NCBI RefSeq assembly: GCF_002443255.2
Contig: NW_019211456.1
Coordinates: 21,879,061 to 21,943,060 of the forward strand
Reading direction: 5' to 3'
DNA: 64,000 bases
From: Varroa destructor
Taxonomy: Eukaryota; Arthropoda; Arachnida; Mesostigmata; Varroidae
A model generated the notes under the pieces. That model had not been told where the DNA came from. It was given only the letters and a program-made list of their open reading frames with translations, and made no database searches. A program made the translations under genes and the position numbers. The stretch's first letter is position 1. Each line of letters begins with the position of its first letter. Positions 12,604 through 26,726 of the stretch are shown here, piece by piece.

Positions 12604-15600
12604 CCATTAAGCGTCGCGTGACGGTGACCATGTTAAATATAATACAGGCAAAAAATATGGCGATACTCGCGCCGATTGCACAAAATGGCTGACATAAGGA
12701 GCTCAAGTAATTTGAAAAGTCGTTAAACCTCAGCTACCAAAAAGTGGTTTTGAGATCAACACTGTCGACACGACACATGGGTACAAGAGAAGAGTTTAAG
12801 AATATTTTTGAGACTATTACCTAGATTTAGGTGATATATTTTAATTACTCCTGTCTTGGCCAGACTGACATCTAGCTAGCAAGTAGCGAATTCCATGATA
12901 CGGATAGTCTAAATATAGCCAGAACAATCAAGTCCAGGAATACATACCGAGAGAGATTGTGATTTATTGAGTGTCCAAATTGTTTTACCAACGTATAATA
13001 TTTATCTTGACTGGTTAATACTCTGAGATACCGAACAAATTATGTCCCCTGTTGGATGCTGAACTAACATTTTCAAGTAATTGGATTTCAGATCCAAGCA
13101 TTCGAAGTTGTATGACCGCAGCAAAGGGGTTAACCAATTAAATGAAAAAAATCGCCAAATAAGCTCGGTTTCTGTAGGATTGGTTAGGAAAAAGGGCCTA
13201 ATGAAAATACATGCACCAAAAGGATTTGGAAATTATAGGGCTAAAAGTACGTACAAATAGTACAGGCCCTACTTGCTGGCGATACGATGTTTTCTGTTCC
13301 GCAAAAAAAACAGCAAGCGGCTAAAGTCAACACGCACTGAATTCCCTGACAGGCCTTTAATCATAACATGCTTCAATTATAAAGAGGCAACAGAGGCTTT
13401 TTCTAAGGGCGTCGAAAGAAGCAACAATTTAAGAGTTGCTTGGCTCGATTCAAGTGGACTGAATCTTTGAAACAAATAAAATAGTATCAAATATTTGGCC
13501 CTATGGGGCGGTAAAATTGACTGTGAGTGTGTTTTTGTTACTCATTTTCCGAGCACTTGTGAATCTGGCCTACAGCAGAGGGCTGTAGCCGCAGATGGGT
13601 GGGATAGCAACCGTCGGTGTGCGTGTGTCATTTATCAACAAGTTAAAGTGCGGACAACGAATTATAGATCGTTCTCGAAATGGAAGTTGGCAAATTTCTT
13701 GTATACAGCTGACTGTTTGCAACAGTCGTCGCGACAGCTTTTTGTACTGAAATAGTCCCTCCTTTTTCACAAACGAGAATATCAAATTCAGTCGGCAGTG
13801 GCATGCGGTGTATATTAGCCCGTTTGGCGAGCGCGTAGTTAACGACATTGAAATTGTTTTTACGGCTGGATTGGGCATCTGCTTCTCATATTGCCCTGTT
13901 TTTGCTACTGCTCCATTTCGCGGGTGGTTCTTTGATAGCGACCAACTTTACCAAAGCCTCAGTGAAAAAAATGGCCGCCAGCCGGGCATCTTTTAGCTGC
14001 GTCACAAGACAGACCTGCGCATCAACTGTATCTTTTAACAAGCATTTCAGATCTGTCTTTTTGTAAAATCGCGAATACAACTATGGTGTATTTAATTTAC
14101 ATTGCGTTCTATAGATACAATGTCTTGAAACGTTCCTAAGGGGCCCCGAAGTTTTAATCTAAGTTGTAGTTCTACCAAACGATATGCTTCACAGTTGAGA
14201 TTCGGCAATGGCAATCTTATGCGCCAAAAAACAGCTTAGTTGTTCTATTAGACCATTCTGCGTATTTGGAAGAGTTCACACCGTTCGAAATCGAGAATCG
14301 TCGTGTTGGTAGGCAATTGCGTGGTTGCTATAACGTGTTTTTCTTTACAAAGCATCAAATCTATTATTTAATGGTAAAAGTCGCCACAAATCTATAGTAA
14401 ACCTCTTATGTACCTATATTTATTGTGTCCCATACAATCTTGATGCCAGTTTTGGTTATTGCGTAATGTTAGCTTCACTTTTTCGGAGCAGCGGGAATAC
14501 TGTGAAAAGAGACGAAACGCCGCGCTATCTTTTAGCACAGGCCAACTTACTAGGTTCAAACCCCTACTGCTAGGTAAAATCTCACCGTGGGTAGGCCAGT
14601 GTAGCTTTTCCATTTCTCACTGGCATGATTTGACGTATTAAGGCTTCTCATGACGTACACGCCACCTCAACCCTACTCTGCTGTGACAGACGTCAAATAT
14701 ATAGGTTCCGATACAGCTTTATCTAATCTGTTCCACTAAGACCTTTTACAGACGAAAAAGGTAAATACTTTGTTTATTCTTTATCTTATTAGCCTTTATT
14801 TAGTTTCAAAAATGTCCCGCCTAACTTTATATAAATCAGCAATATGCTCCAGGGCCTACCCGCATAGTATTAGGAACGGTGACACCTTTTTACCTAGAGA
14901 TTTGAACAATCCATCCTATCATACCTATATAGAATATAGATGGCAAATTTGCACGTGATTTATTATACTGTAGCAAATATCTTACTCTTGTTATTATTTC
15001 AATTCTGCGTAACTTAATTTTTTTTGTTTAGTCTCTAACAGAAAATTTGTTGCTGTGGATTGGTTCCGAGTTTTTAGGACTAAACTAGAAACGTTCGCAA
15101 CACGTTTCCTGAATGCTATCTACGGATATTTGCCTAACAAAAGTCAAGAAATTTCAGCGGAACGTTAGCGTGTGAGTAACGTATTATCACATGTTGACAA
15201 GGAGCTTAGGCACCATACCCATAAGAACAGCGGTTAAAATAAAGCAGAGTGCAATTTATTTCGAAAACAAATGACGTCACCAATGTTACTTTGTCTTCCA
15301 TTGTTTTACTCGTTCATTTGCGTCAGATGTGCTCCTGTCCCCAAGGCTCACGGACGAACTTAGCTCGCACTCATAATTGCAGGCGACCTTTAGATGCGCT
15401 TTCTCCTGTTCTGTTATTGACACAGGCTTGCTTCTATAAACAAGTCAATTGTTCATAGAGAAGCTAACTGTCCAACCGTAACGTTATCCAACGTAACCAT
15501 ATTTGCTTTCAATTTATCTCCACCAATATCAGATTCCGCTTTCCGTGAATCAATCAAACAAGCATGTTCTCAGACTTCTCACAAACTTTTGAAAAATGTG

Positions 15601-18600
15601 ACCTTCGTTGCCTGGGCTAGGGATCGCGTATTAGCTGAAACAAGTATACTTTTCTATTGACTTTCTAAAGAATTGCTGTCAATAGCTGTTTCGTGCAAAT
15701 ATGGGGAGTGTTGAATGGTTCGGAAAAGGCACCTGTAGATTATTCTTTACATGATTTTCAAGAATGGCCGCACATTCAAAGTTGATCAAATCTATTTATT
15801 TCAAATTTATTAGTTAATATATTTTCGCGTCTGGTGCCTTCTCACATTGCTAAGGTAACCACTGCTCAGACTAGTTGATCTGTTCCTACATATCCGGACA
15901 GAAGCGGCATTTTCGATGAAGTTTATTAAGATGGTTTAAAGAATGTTGTTTACGAGTGCGGGACTTTCGCCGACGGACGCACTCTATTCCGTCAAGAGCA
16001 CTACTTCCCAGCTCAAGCTTGAGCAGAAAGTAAGTTGTGCTTCAAGTCGCCTTGGCGTTTCAAAGATGAATAGTCGATACATAAATCCAACGCTATTTGA
16101 AAAGAGGTAGTTAGGCACAGAGCGTCTCGATGCTGGCGCGTGCCTTTGATTTTATAAGACACGCAAAAAGTTGTCTGAATCCTTAAGAGTTTTCTGTTTC
16201 GTCATTGTATAAAACACTTACAATGACCGTTTGAACTTCAAGGGAGATTTTGAAATCTTAAACGTTCCAAGTTGGCCGGTTAAAGAGTTAATATCGTTAG
16301 CTGCCTTAGAATATCAGCGTAAGTGCCGGAAATGCTTTGAAAATATGCATCTTTAAACTTTGTTAAATCCCATAGATGTTTATAGTCAGAATATCTAATG
16401 ATAGACGTCTAGTAAAATATTCAGCACTGAAATGGCTATCCATTAGCACTGAAGAAACATAGCTCTTTATTGAAAAAACGTTCTTTTATCGACGATGTTA
16501 TTTAAAGACGTTTTGCAGAGAATTTATACCCTCAACTTGAGCGTAATATATATATATATATGGAAATCGTTAAGCGGCCGGCAATGCTTTCCTATCAGAC
16601 ATCCATAGATGCAATAATGGCAAAAAAAACCCACTTTTCTCGGAGACCAATACGTTTTTGATGCTAGTGGACGACCCTCACCGAGGTACATGACATCTAA
16701 TAATTATACTAAAAAGCCATAATTATATATGGGGCCCTGTTTTAAAAAGTATAATAAGAAATTATCGTAATTACTAAACGTAAAATATCAGTATCTAGAT
16801 AACTAGGAACTCGCAAGTCTATTCTTGTCGCTTGAGATTTCTTATCCCCATTCAATTCTGATCAGTTAAATTAGAGCATTAGGCTTTTCCATTTAGTATT
16901 AGAGCTGGTAGGCTTTTCCTATTAATGCCGCTGTTATTTCCCACCTGGAGACCAAATTTCCCGTAAACGGTACAACAATTAAGCTTGTAAATAGCGATTC
17001 GAGCACCGATGGAGATCTGCCAGGTTGACTTTTACGTACAGTAAAAGAACAAAACAGTCTAAGACAAAAATATTTATCTATGTTGTGTGATGCTTTATAA
17101 ATGAAGTAGCTTTTTCCGCAGTCTGTTTTTCCTATTTGAAACAATAGCGTCCTCGCTGAACGCAGCAGCAAAGACATTATGGTGTTTCTCTCTATACTGC
17201 TCTATTGCAGTATTTTCCTCTGTTTGCTGCAAAATTTATCGGATATTGCAGCGTCTCTCTCGTGACATCCGACGGTAGTGCGGATCAGGAACAGCATCTT
17301 TACAACTAAAAACGACAAGAACCACAGGCGCCATTCTCTCCTGAGATTTCTTTGGTGGGCAAAAGCTGCTTCTACGGATCCGTTCGTGGAAATCGCTGCT
17401 GGAGGATTCGGTGTGACCCAGGATTCTTGTGTACACGACGTGAGGCGTATAAACAACCGCCTAGTGAATTCATTCTGTGGCTTTGAAAAATACATAAAAA
17501 TTGTATAATATATACAGAATGTACGTAGCCTATACAGAATATCACACAAAGTGGTTCGCTCTTTGTCTAGGAGAAATTGATTTGGTGGTGAATCAAAATA
17601 TGAAACAATATATGACAGATTATGGTATAGCATTAGTATCTAAAACAAATGCGCACGAGTGCAGCGTCAGATCTAATTTTCTAATGAAACGTTTATAGAA
17701 GATAAAAGTACGCGTACCGTTCTTGAAAAAACTACCATACTAATTATAGTTGTGGGCTTGTGGGTGGATTGATTCTACGTTTCTTAGCGAACGGGACACG
17801 TATACCCAATTTTTGAGCAGACGTATGGGTATATTAATGTATGAATATGATATGCTTAAATACTCTGAGATGATGAGTTCATCAGAATATCCCAGTGTAG
17901 CACAAAGTATAATATATAAATAAATCCTTGATATGACCAACCTTAAAGGAAAGGATAAAGTATTTCATCCTTAGAGGATGCACGGGCCTTTGCCATCAAA
18001 ATTGTATCTCTTTAGACGAACGCCTTCCCCGACATTGCTGCGGGGCAGTTCGATTTAATTTTTTTTATCGCGTTCTATGCGCATTTCTGGTACTCCAACA
18101 GTAAGATGGAAGAACAATTCGAACGGCGTACTGGCTTCACCAACCAGCTAATTGGACGCTCAATGAAGTTCGATATTTTTCGGCGCCATTTTCGGTTAGA
18201 GCTTTTGGGCTAAAGAACAGGCCAATTCAAAGGCTAGCACTGATCAAGCTAGAGTAAAAATCAATAAAGTTTCGACTTCGTTTGGGAGAATATGCTTCAC
18301 GCTCCAAAACCAGTTGTATATGGTCTGTCACGTTCGTTTTGTGGACCAAGTAGACTAAGATATATAGTGTCTTTGCAGAAATCAATACAGGACATTGTGT
18401 AGTAGAACTATGCCCGCGGAGTTATCCAATCCCCTAGAACAAGTATATGATATAGTAGTACCACAAATGGATAAGAACATATTGGCTAAACGATTTTCGT
18501 GACTCTTATGATGCTAAACGGATCTCTGTGTTACTTAAAATGATACTAGAGGTTTTAATATAAATCGAAAAACGCACTACAGTCTTCTTAATTTTGCTTT

Positions 18601-21600
18601 CACAACCGTCAAACCATTACGCTTAATTCAGATAGATGGCGCCTGTGGTAACAAAATGCTTTGTTCGCCTGTTTACCAGAGTACACGTTTAAACGAAAGT
18701 AAAATACCAGTATTTTGGACAGAGTACGACTCGGAATATTTTCGAAACTGAAACAGGATTGCAAATGTTTAAGGCACATGATGTTAAACAGCAATAATAT
18801 ATCTTGTATAAATTTTATCAGAGAAATTAAAGGCATCAACTTACCGTAGATAATGGACTCGTATGAACATGCCACGAAAATAGACCTATATTCTGCCTGA
18901 CGTGCCTTAACTCATTCAATACATCTCATTAAAAGACAAATGTAATTTTCTTTATCTAGCTATTTATACTGCTCAAGAACGTGTATTATCCTAATGTGGC
19001 ATCTTCGATCTGATTGCTGGTCAATTCATCAACATATAACCTTTAGAGGATCTTAACCATTATGTATGCCAGCAACTTTAAACATTCCTCATCGAATGTA
19101 GTTTTTTCTAGCTACAAAAAAAAAAAACGTCGCAAGCGACGAGCTTCAAAAATACGCAGCAGTTTTCCCGAAAATTATTTCTAAATAAACAAGTAACACG
19201 CGAGGGACCCTACTGGCTGCCAGTTCCACCAAGAATTATAAATGCAAAACGCGTGATACTGGCTATTCTAAGGGAGCTAATCTAAGGGAGGGAAACTAGC
19301 ATTCCCTCAAGCGAATTGCAAGGACGGAATTTATTTACGTACCACGTACATTTTGGCAGCTTTCCGCTCTATTGCAACGCCAAGTTACGACAATGACATA
19401 TTTTTGTACAAACTCCGTCTGCTTTTATTGAAATATTTGGCGAGGTTTTCCATTTAACGATGTACTGCTTCGAATACTTTTTGGAACGATATTTTGGATT
19501 CGCTTGAATATCAGCTTCCGTATTCACATCGTACAGAAGAAGACTACACAAGTCACAGCATATACAGTTTTTAGCCTAGTGGAAAATTCTTAGGCAGAGC
19601 TTGTTTCCTTCGGTCTCTATCTCAACATATGTTTGATCCTGCTAAGCGAACTTCTCTTGCTAGCCCCATAGATTATTGCGTATGTCAAATAAAGGTTACG
19701 TACATATCTGCAGCTAGCTGAAATGGTAGGATTGCAGCCATAGGAAAAAGCGAATTTAATGTTATCTTGTCTATCTTGCTACAGTGCTAACGCGTTGGCC
19801 TACTAATACTAAGGACATGCCGGCTGGTCTAGGTTTAAACACGGCGTGACATACTTCGTTTTCTATTGGGAACCAGCCTTCTAAAGCCAGCCAGCAGACG
19901 TCTGTGTAGCCTGCGGTGTGGTTCTCGCTGTATTTTGGCCCAATAGATGGCATATATTTAAGCCATGTGACCAAACATAACGGCAACACTGATTTGTAAG
20001 TTTCCCATATTCACTACCGAATATTCTTTAGCAAATTCCTTTCGGCATAGAATGAAAGTTATAGATCGCCGACAAACGCTGAGGATATTATTCACGTAGG
20101 TGACATTAAGGGCCTTGAGTTGAAGATTCTTTCTGAGAACCGAATTTTAACTCTATACAAGGCTATAATTGAATTAAGGCTCCAATTATCGGTTGACTGT
20201 GTAATCTTTTAAACAGATTTACAGTGTCTAGTAAAGGCCGCCCGTTGCTTCTAAATATTAAAATATTTAAAAATCCTTTTTTTTTTGTAGAAATCGAATT
20301 AGTTTTCTTCATAATTGAAGAACAATATTAATAGTGAGTTAGTCATATTATCGCGGATTTTTTACTCGTTTGAGAAACTTAGTATTGGCCGCACCTTTTA
20401 TATACGGCTCTTATCCATAGATTTGCACTGACGGCGTATTAAGTTTACTACGCCCTTCCCTAGCTTTTCGTGTTTCAAATCACCCTAAGTTGAACTACCT
20501 GGTTACGTGTTTCATGCCACCGAAATTAGTTTATACTAATAATTTAACTTGGGTAAGTTTTCACCCATTTTGCTTTTGAGCATCCGTTTATGGCTAGCCA
20601 AAAGGCTGTCTGACGAGAGTATTTTACTTCCCTTCGATATTTCTGCGTTGGCAAAGTGTTCAAAGCAATCTGACCTTGATTTTCCTTTAACATACCAGAA
20701 CTTCATTAAAACCCCTCACACAGACAGCGTCTTAGCCGTTTATTTGGAAATAAATTATCGGATAAATAATTCGTGCTCTAGCTTTGCTCCAGCGTACTTC
20801 CTTTATAATACGTTTTCCATATTGCTTGTTAATCGCTGTTTTAGGTCTACCCCTTTAAAGATCTATCTGGAGAAAATTCGGCGAACTTTGAAAACAAACG
20901 TAGCTGAAACACGTCTTTATCGCTGCCAAGCCGCTTATAAATAACTATACAACAATGAGCTCTGTTCGACTTCGTTGGCCAGTTCTGCCATCCTGTTATA
21001 AAATGGTAACTGGAGCGCATTCGCTAAATGTAGGCCAGAACCATTACTTTATCCCTTCTGATCTTGCACGCCTTGTACATATTTTACAAAGAAACCTTGT
21101 CGCACTGTGTGCATTTGTCTCGACGCACCTCGCGTAAAATAAAAGAAAGATGGGACGTGGTCTTGCCCTTAGCCCTTTATAGCTGCGACAAGCAGTGAAT
21201 GGGTCTGCCGTGGTAGCTTGCCAATCTGGCCAATTGGCTGTCCATATTGGTGTGCCTTTTCTACCCTCCAATGCTACGTATACGAAGAAGAGACCTGATG
21301 ATAGAGACCCTTTCTTTACGTCTGCTAGAAGCTATTTCCTTCTCGGACCTGGCCGAGGCCGAGGCCAACTTTGAGGATTGTCTCTTGCTGCTTGCCTTCA
21401 AGACGAACACAGGATGTGCATCGTGTGCATCGTCCTAATTCTATTCGCTTCGCCGTTTTTTTTAATAATGTAAACATACGCAGGGGATAGCCTGCCCGTG
21501 CCCTGGCTGGCATTGGATTGCCTTCACTACATAGCCACCCCGTGTTCGTCCTTGAATTCTAAACATGAACCTCGTTACCGATTGCAAGTCCTGTATTACT

Positions 21601-24600
21601 GACAATCCCTGTCCAGCGAAATAAATCACAAGGACCAACCCGAATAACACAAGAACTTGCTTGTTACAAACGGCATCGACGAGCGTACTGGAAGGGAGAA
21701 AAAAAACATAAAAAGGACACAACTTGAACACCCCGAAGGCTACCGTGTTGAAAACTACCTATTAGAACTGCTCAAATATCTGGTTCAGAATGCAACGTTG
21801 TATGTATGTATGATAACATATATATATAAATTCGGTACGGACTTGAGGTTGGATTTGGTTTGGATTACATCAAGAAAACAATTAAAAAAAAATTAAATTA
21901 AATAAAGTATAATTTTATAGATCCATCGGCTATTGACATATTACCATATACTATTTCACGGATTTAGTTCGACTCGAAATGAATGTTTTTTCAGACAACT
22001 TCAGCTTTGTGTTAATTGGTATTGAGATGATTTGTGCGGCCGTTCAAGGCATGCAGCTGGTTCGTTTGTGGTATCTAGTCATCGGGCAAGATTTAATTCT
22101 CTCTAAAGATCGACGTCTTATAATACACATGCTACCGGAAACGAGTTTTACGCCTTTGGGTTATCCTTTTTGAGACGCATTACTCGACGGACGTCAAAAA
22201 ATACAGGTATGATCACTGCGGTTACAATATAAGTTTTTTTCACAGATTAGAATAATTCCCATCTGTCATTCACACGAATGAGGAGTACAGAAACCTTCGT
22301 ACCGGTCCTTATCGAATTAGCGTGCATCTACCTTGGAGGCCTAATCTAAAATGTTGCACATTTGACTGTGGCCCTGTCAAAACGATATTTTGTGCAGCAA
22401 TAAAATAGATAATTTTCATAGATGTTATTATTAGCGGAACTATCGCATGTTTCTTTTTTCAGATAGAGTAATTCCTGTGGTCCTATTTATTATTAGAGAA
22501 TAACCTATTGCAATTTACGTCCAGTCGCCATTTGCAGCGGAAATACCATTTATTCAAACTAAATGTTGTCATGTTACGATCGTCTCTTTAAATAACTTTA
22601 TCCGTGAGCAAAGTAACGCTGACTTTTCTTGTGACGGAGATAAGATGAAAAAATGGACTGTTTCATTCTTCGCTCCGAACGTATTCTGTATCGCGAAGGA
22701 CAAAAACGTCTGGCCAATCCCCACAATTCGCGACAGATCCGTTATTGCCAATACTACTTACTCCCCAATGGTAATACAGAGAAATACAGAACTAGCTCAT
22801 GCTTTGCACCGGCAAATTTGGCTCAAGGAAAGCCAATTGATAACCAGAAACAGAATCACGCAGTCGAGGCATCCATCGCGTAACGGGGCATGAACACGCG
22901 CCTATCAAGCCATTTTGGTTGAGTCAAATCTACAAAGGATAATATTAAAATTCATAACTTACTTTGTTGACGTCTGGTTTCATCACTATTATCGCATTTT
23001 ACTCGCCGCTTCTGCGATGCGGGAGCTGAATCGCGTACGAAACATCGCTCAGCTAGCAAATATATATATAACATTTTTTTACGGTACCCCTTGCGTAACT
23101 GGGTCTGTTGCTCAGAATTTTAGTTCCACAGGAAGAAATCAGCATGGGGGCATTTCTCTTAGGATGATGTCGTCTGTGGTCAAATGGAGTCCTCTATAAT
23201 GTTTGCATTAATAATCATCCAAAAACACCCGACATGGACTAAATCAAGTTAAACGTAGAACTTTGGTAGTCACCTCCGTCTTAAGTGCTTTTGCATGCTA
23301 CTTCAGTTGCAACGTACGGTGTTCACTGTTTTGTATTACATGCATATGTATGGTTAAGTAAACTAATTAAGATTGCATTCATAATTAACATCTGACATTA
23401 GAAGGCATTAGACTTATGTCAGCTAGATAGTTTATTTGTTTAAATGAGACTTTAACCGTTAGAGCTGTGTTAGGATTCGGCTAGTACGTGAGTTCTTCTA
23501 ATTATTAAGGTATTCATGACATTAGAAGCAGTTTCTTCATAGCTCATAGAGCAGTTTACTCATAGAAGGTCATCTACCGCTATAGGATCACCACTAATAA
23601 TCATAAAACCAGGTTATCGCCGGCATGCCTTCGAAAAACCATCTCCATTGTTGTGTACTACGCAGTTCACCGAAAAATCCAAAACGCCTCAAATATTGAC
23701 GCATCTGAAAATGGATTGTTCAATTGTGGATCATCATTCATATGAAATGTGATAATCGGCTGCAGACTGTGTCATCTAGTGGCGCTGCAGGAACAACAAA
23801 GTTTCACCTAGGGGGGTACGTTCTTTAAGAAAATAAAGCTTTTTATCATGTTGAAGTCCATGGTAGTATGCCTCTTTCTGCCGCCACATCCAGCCATCCA
23901 GATACTTGAAATATCTTTCGTTACAGACTTTGCCGGCGTTGTGCGCTTGAAAGACATAAAATACGCTGGTTCTTCACTGCGTCACTCTTGAGGCTGCGAG
24001 ATGAGGAACCTGTGTCCTAACAGGCTTGAAGTATATTTTTCATAGACCCATTTTTTTAATAATAGATCAAGTAACTTTTAAAGTCGTTACTTCATACAGC
24101 CGAAAGCAACGATGCGTACTGAACTTGTAAGTAATGTGTATGCACGGGGAGCGTCCGAATCAAAGTACGAAAGCAAGATCGAATGCGCTGATCTCATACG
24201 CAGTGCCTACCATCCCTCAGCCTATATTCGTATGTTACTGATCTTTTCGAAATGTATGTATCCGAAATGCACATTTTTTTCGGCATCTATTGCGCCCATT
24301 TTAAAAACTAAAGCCATTAGCTGCTTCATATTATTATCAGCTCGTTCCGAATCCATCTTGTTGGAGAAATGATAGGAAATCGCTCCGCTTTGTGACCTTT
24401 TGGCTTGGACAGCTTTTTTGTAGAGGTGGACAGTTCCCTTCGTGCTTACCTTCAAATGTACTACATACAACCCCTCTCGTAATAAGGATAAATTTAAAAA
24501 TGAGGATATTCTAGGAGAAGCTGGACGGATCTAGTCAGCGCTGAGGGTGCCGCCAATCGAACTTTCAAGCATTATTTGATATTGACAGCCCTGCTAATAA

Positions 24601-26675
24601 GCAATGCCAACGAATATACCTATACAGAAGCTGTACGGATCGCATCTTTAACATACTGATAAACACCCTAGTTCCAGCCATGGTTAGACCAGCCATTCAT
24701 ATACATGTAGATAGACAGACGGCAAGTCCCCGAAATAACCGCAGTGACGCAATAAACTGCCCCAGAGTTAGATACACACCAAATAGTGCGTGATACGGGG
24801 GAACCATGCGCTGTGTGAGCGGCTGATGTCTGATATGAACTTTTGAGATGGGCATTGACAATCTTCAAACGCTGGCGATCGAACACTTCCGGCTTCGTCG
24901 GTGGACTACGAAACATCATTGTTTGTTAGTATGGTGCCCACAAAACAGACGTACGAAAATACGTTTTTGTGACTTAACGAAAGAAAACAGCTAATTTAAA
25001 AAGTAGATTTAATACAATTGTTCTTTAACAGATTGTTAGGTGTTTTCTTGCCTTGAAATTCAATGGCATCAAATAGACTATAACAAGACACTGGTATCCA
25101 CTATTGGCCCACTAGCATAATGGGTACAAGATTTGTACAGCTTAGGTTAACTTCAATACTTGTAATTCAAATAAAACTTCTTCTAGAGCATCGTTGGATG
25201 TATCATTATGTAGATTAGTGGTTTTATTTTCAAGCATATAACATAATAAGCTCTTATACAACATCATATTGTTCTCTATTTAGTTTACTAATTCTCATCG
25301 TATAAATTCCATTTAATAGCTACTCCACTCGATATATAGATATAATGCTCATTTGTGTAAAAAGATACGATGTGTTTTATACTGTATTATATGATCGCTT
25401 TAGTATAATATTATGTATAGAATAAACCTAAACGAGTACTCTGTAGGATCCCATAGGTAAGCATTTTGAGCTTCTAAGTGAGCAGTTTAGGCGAGTGATT
25501 TCTAGCAACAAAGCAACCATTTCTAGAAATACAAGAGAAATCAAGATAAAGCTTGTGAATTATTTCGACGGCTTTGACCGAATAGTTAGTAGTGAGCAAC
25601 TTCGTATAGTTCGGCGCACTTCTCCTACTGAACCGGCGTTCTTTCGAATCAAAAAACCCTGATTAGAATAGGTAATTACAATCATAACAGTATCAAGGTC
25701 AGACCCAACAACTTCCACTACATTGTATAGTTGATATCATGAGTCGAAAAATGATGTTTGGCGGCCAGTCTTTTAACAAAATCAGTCGCTTACGACAGTT
25801 TTGAGATCAAGTAGAAAAACTGTTAGAGAGATATCGTAGCGGCATCGAAATCGCTGCTGCTCGTCAAATGCAACCCATTTGGGTATGTGGGCTACCGCAC
25901 ACTATACCCTGCTTAGTTTGAGAAAATCAATGATTTTGTTGCCGCCCATAGGGATTCAGTTTCTAACGTTACCATGCGTCTATAGCCTCGACGAGTGTAA
26001 ACCTCTGCTTCGTCGATTTCTATTTAAGTGATAGTACCGAAGCTGAACGTTCACACGATATTTGATTGGCAATTGAAAAATGAAAGAAAAAATGCTGAGA
26101 CAGCTTAAATTGATGGGACGAAGTTCACCAACCCACTAATGGTTACCGTTTTTCAATATAAGATTTCTGTTAGTCCACGCTCTATCTGTGTGCGCTAGCT
26201 ATAACAGTGTATGAGCGGTAATCTTTGGTCGTGCGGAACCGAAGTAAAAGCACTATTAAAAATCTAAAGGCGCTGCCACCCGTAAGGCCCTCCTCTCAAA
26301 CCCTCTCGGATCTTTTAGTACCTAATTGCTTACGCCGTCAGGAATTCACTAGGTCCCCACGCCACTGCCTCGATTTTAGTCCGATGCGTCCGTCGTAGAC
26401 TTCATTCCTGATGCTGATGGGAACCAGACTAAGCGACCCATTCGGTCGGCCAGCGCAATCCGCAGGTGATGCGCCAACGGCGAGGCCACTTGGAGATGAA
26501 CGGAGTGAGTTAGCTACGGCCGGGGTTGTATATTGCTTTTGCCGTCCCAATACGATCTCCCCAATCATTCGGATGGCTGATTCCGAAGCGAGTACTTCCG
26601 TTCAGTCTAAACTGTTTACCTTCTTTTCCTGACCTATCTTCTCACAACGCAGATACCGCACCAGCTGCCTATCCA
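12604..26675. other. Long stretch without a supported gene
   Basis: No gene was assembled here. Open frames exist in several places, with two or three frames open at once near 13500-14080 and 22645-22893, but none shows a family motif and none connects to neighbours by consistent splice phase. One block worth noting is 26380-26465: 28 codons open between TTTTAG and CGCAG|GTGATG, just upstream of the tetraspanin gene. Confidence 0.4.
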
Positions 26676-26726
26676 ATGTCCTTGAGCGATGAAGGAGCTC
26701 TTCACAGAGCTCTCTTATGCCAGTCG
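26676..26726 (+). CDS. Proposed first coding exon of the tetraspanin
   Basis: ATG in the context CCAATGT, 17 codons (MSLSDEGALHRALLCQS) and the donor TCG|GTAGGC in phase 0, which matches the CAG|ATA acceptor of the next exon. The frame has no in-frame ATG upstream. The length suits a tetraspanin N terminus, but the motif content is too small to be sure; a different start exon further upstream is possible. Confidence 0.4.

Noticed and set aside
13495..14080. Cluster of open frames on both strands
   Set aside because: No frame has a motif or consistent splice partners; it could be an old repeat, but nothing shows which.
20549..20944. 131-codon plus-strand frame
   Set aside because: No recognisable motif, non-ATG start, AT-rich codon use like the surrounding non-coding DNA.
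22645..22893. Open frames with C-QYY and SSC spacing, vaguely like a chitin-binding domain
   Set aside because: The cysteine count and aromatic spacing do not fit the chitin-binding pattern, and more than one frame is open over the same bases.
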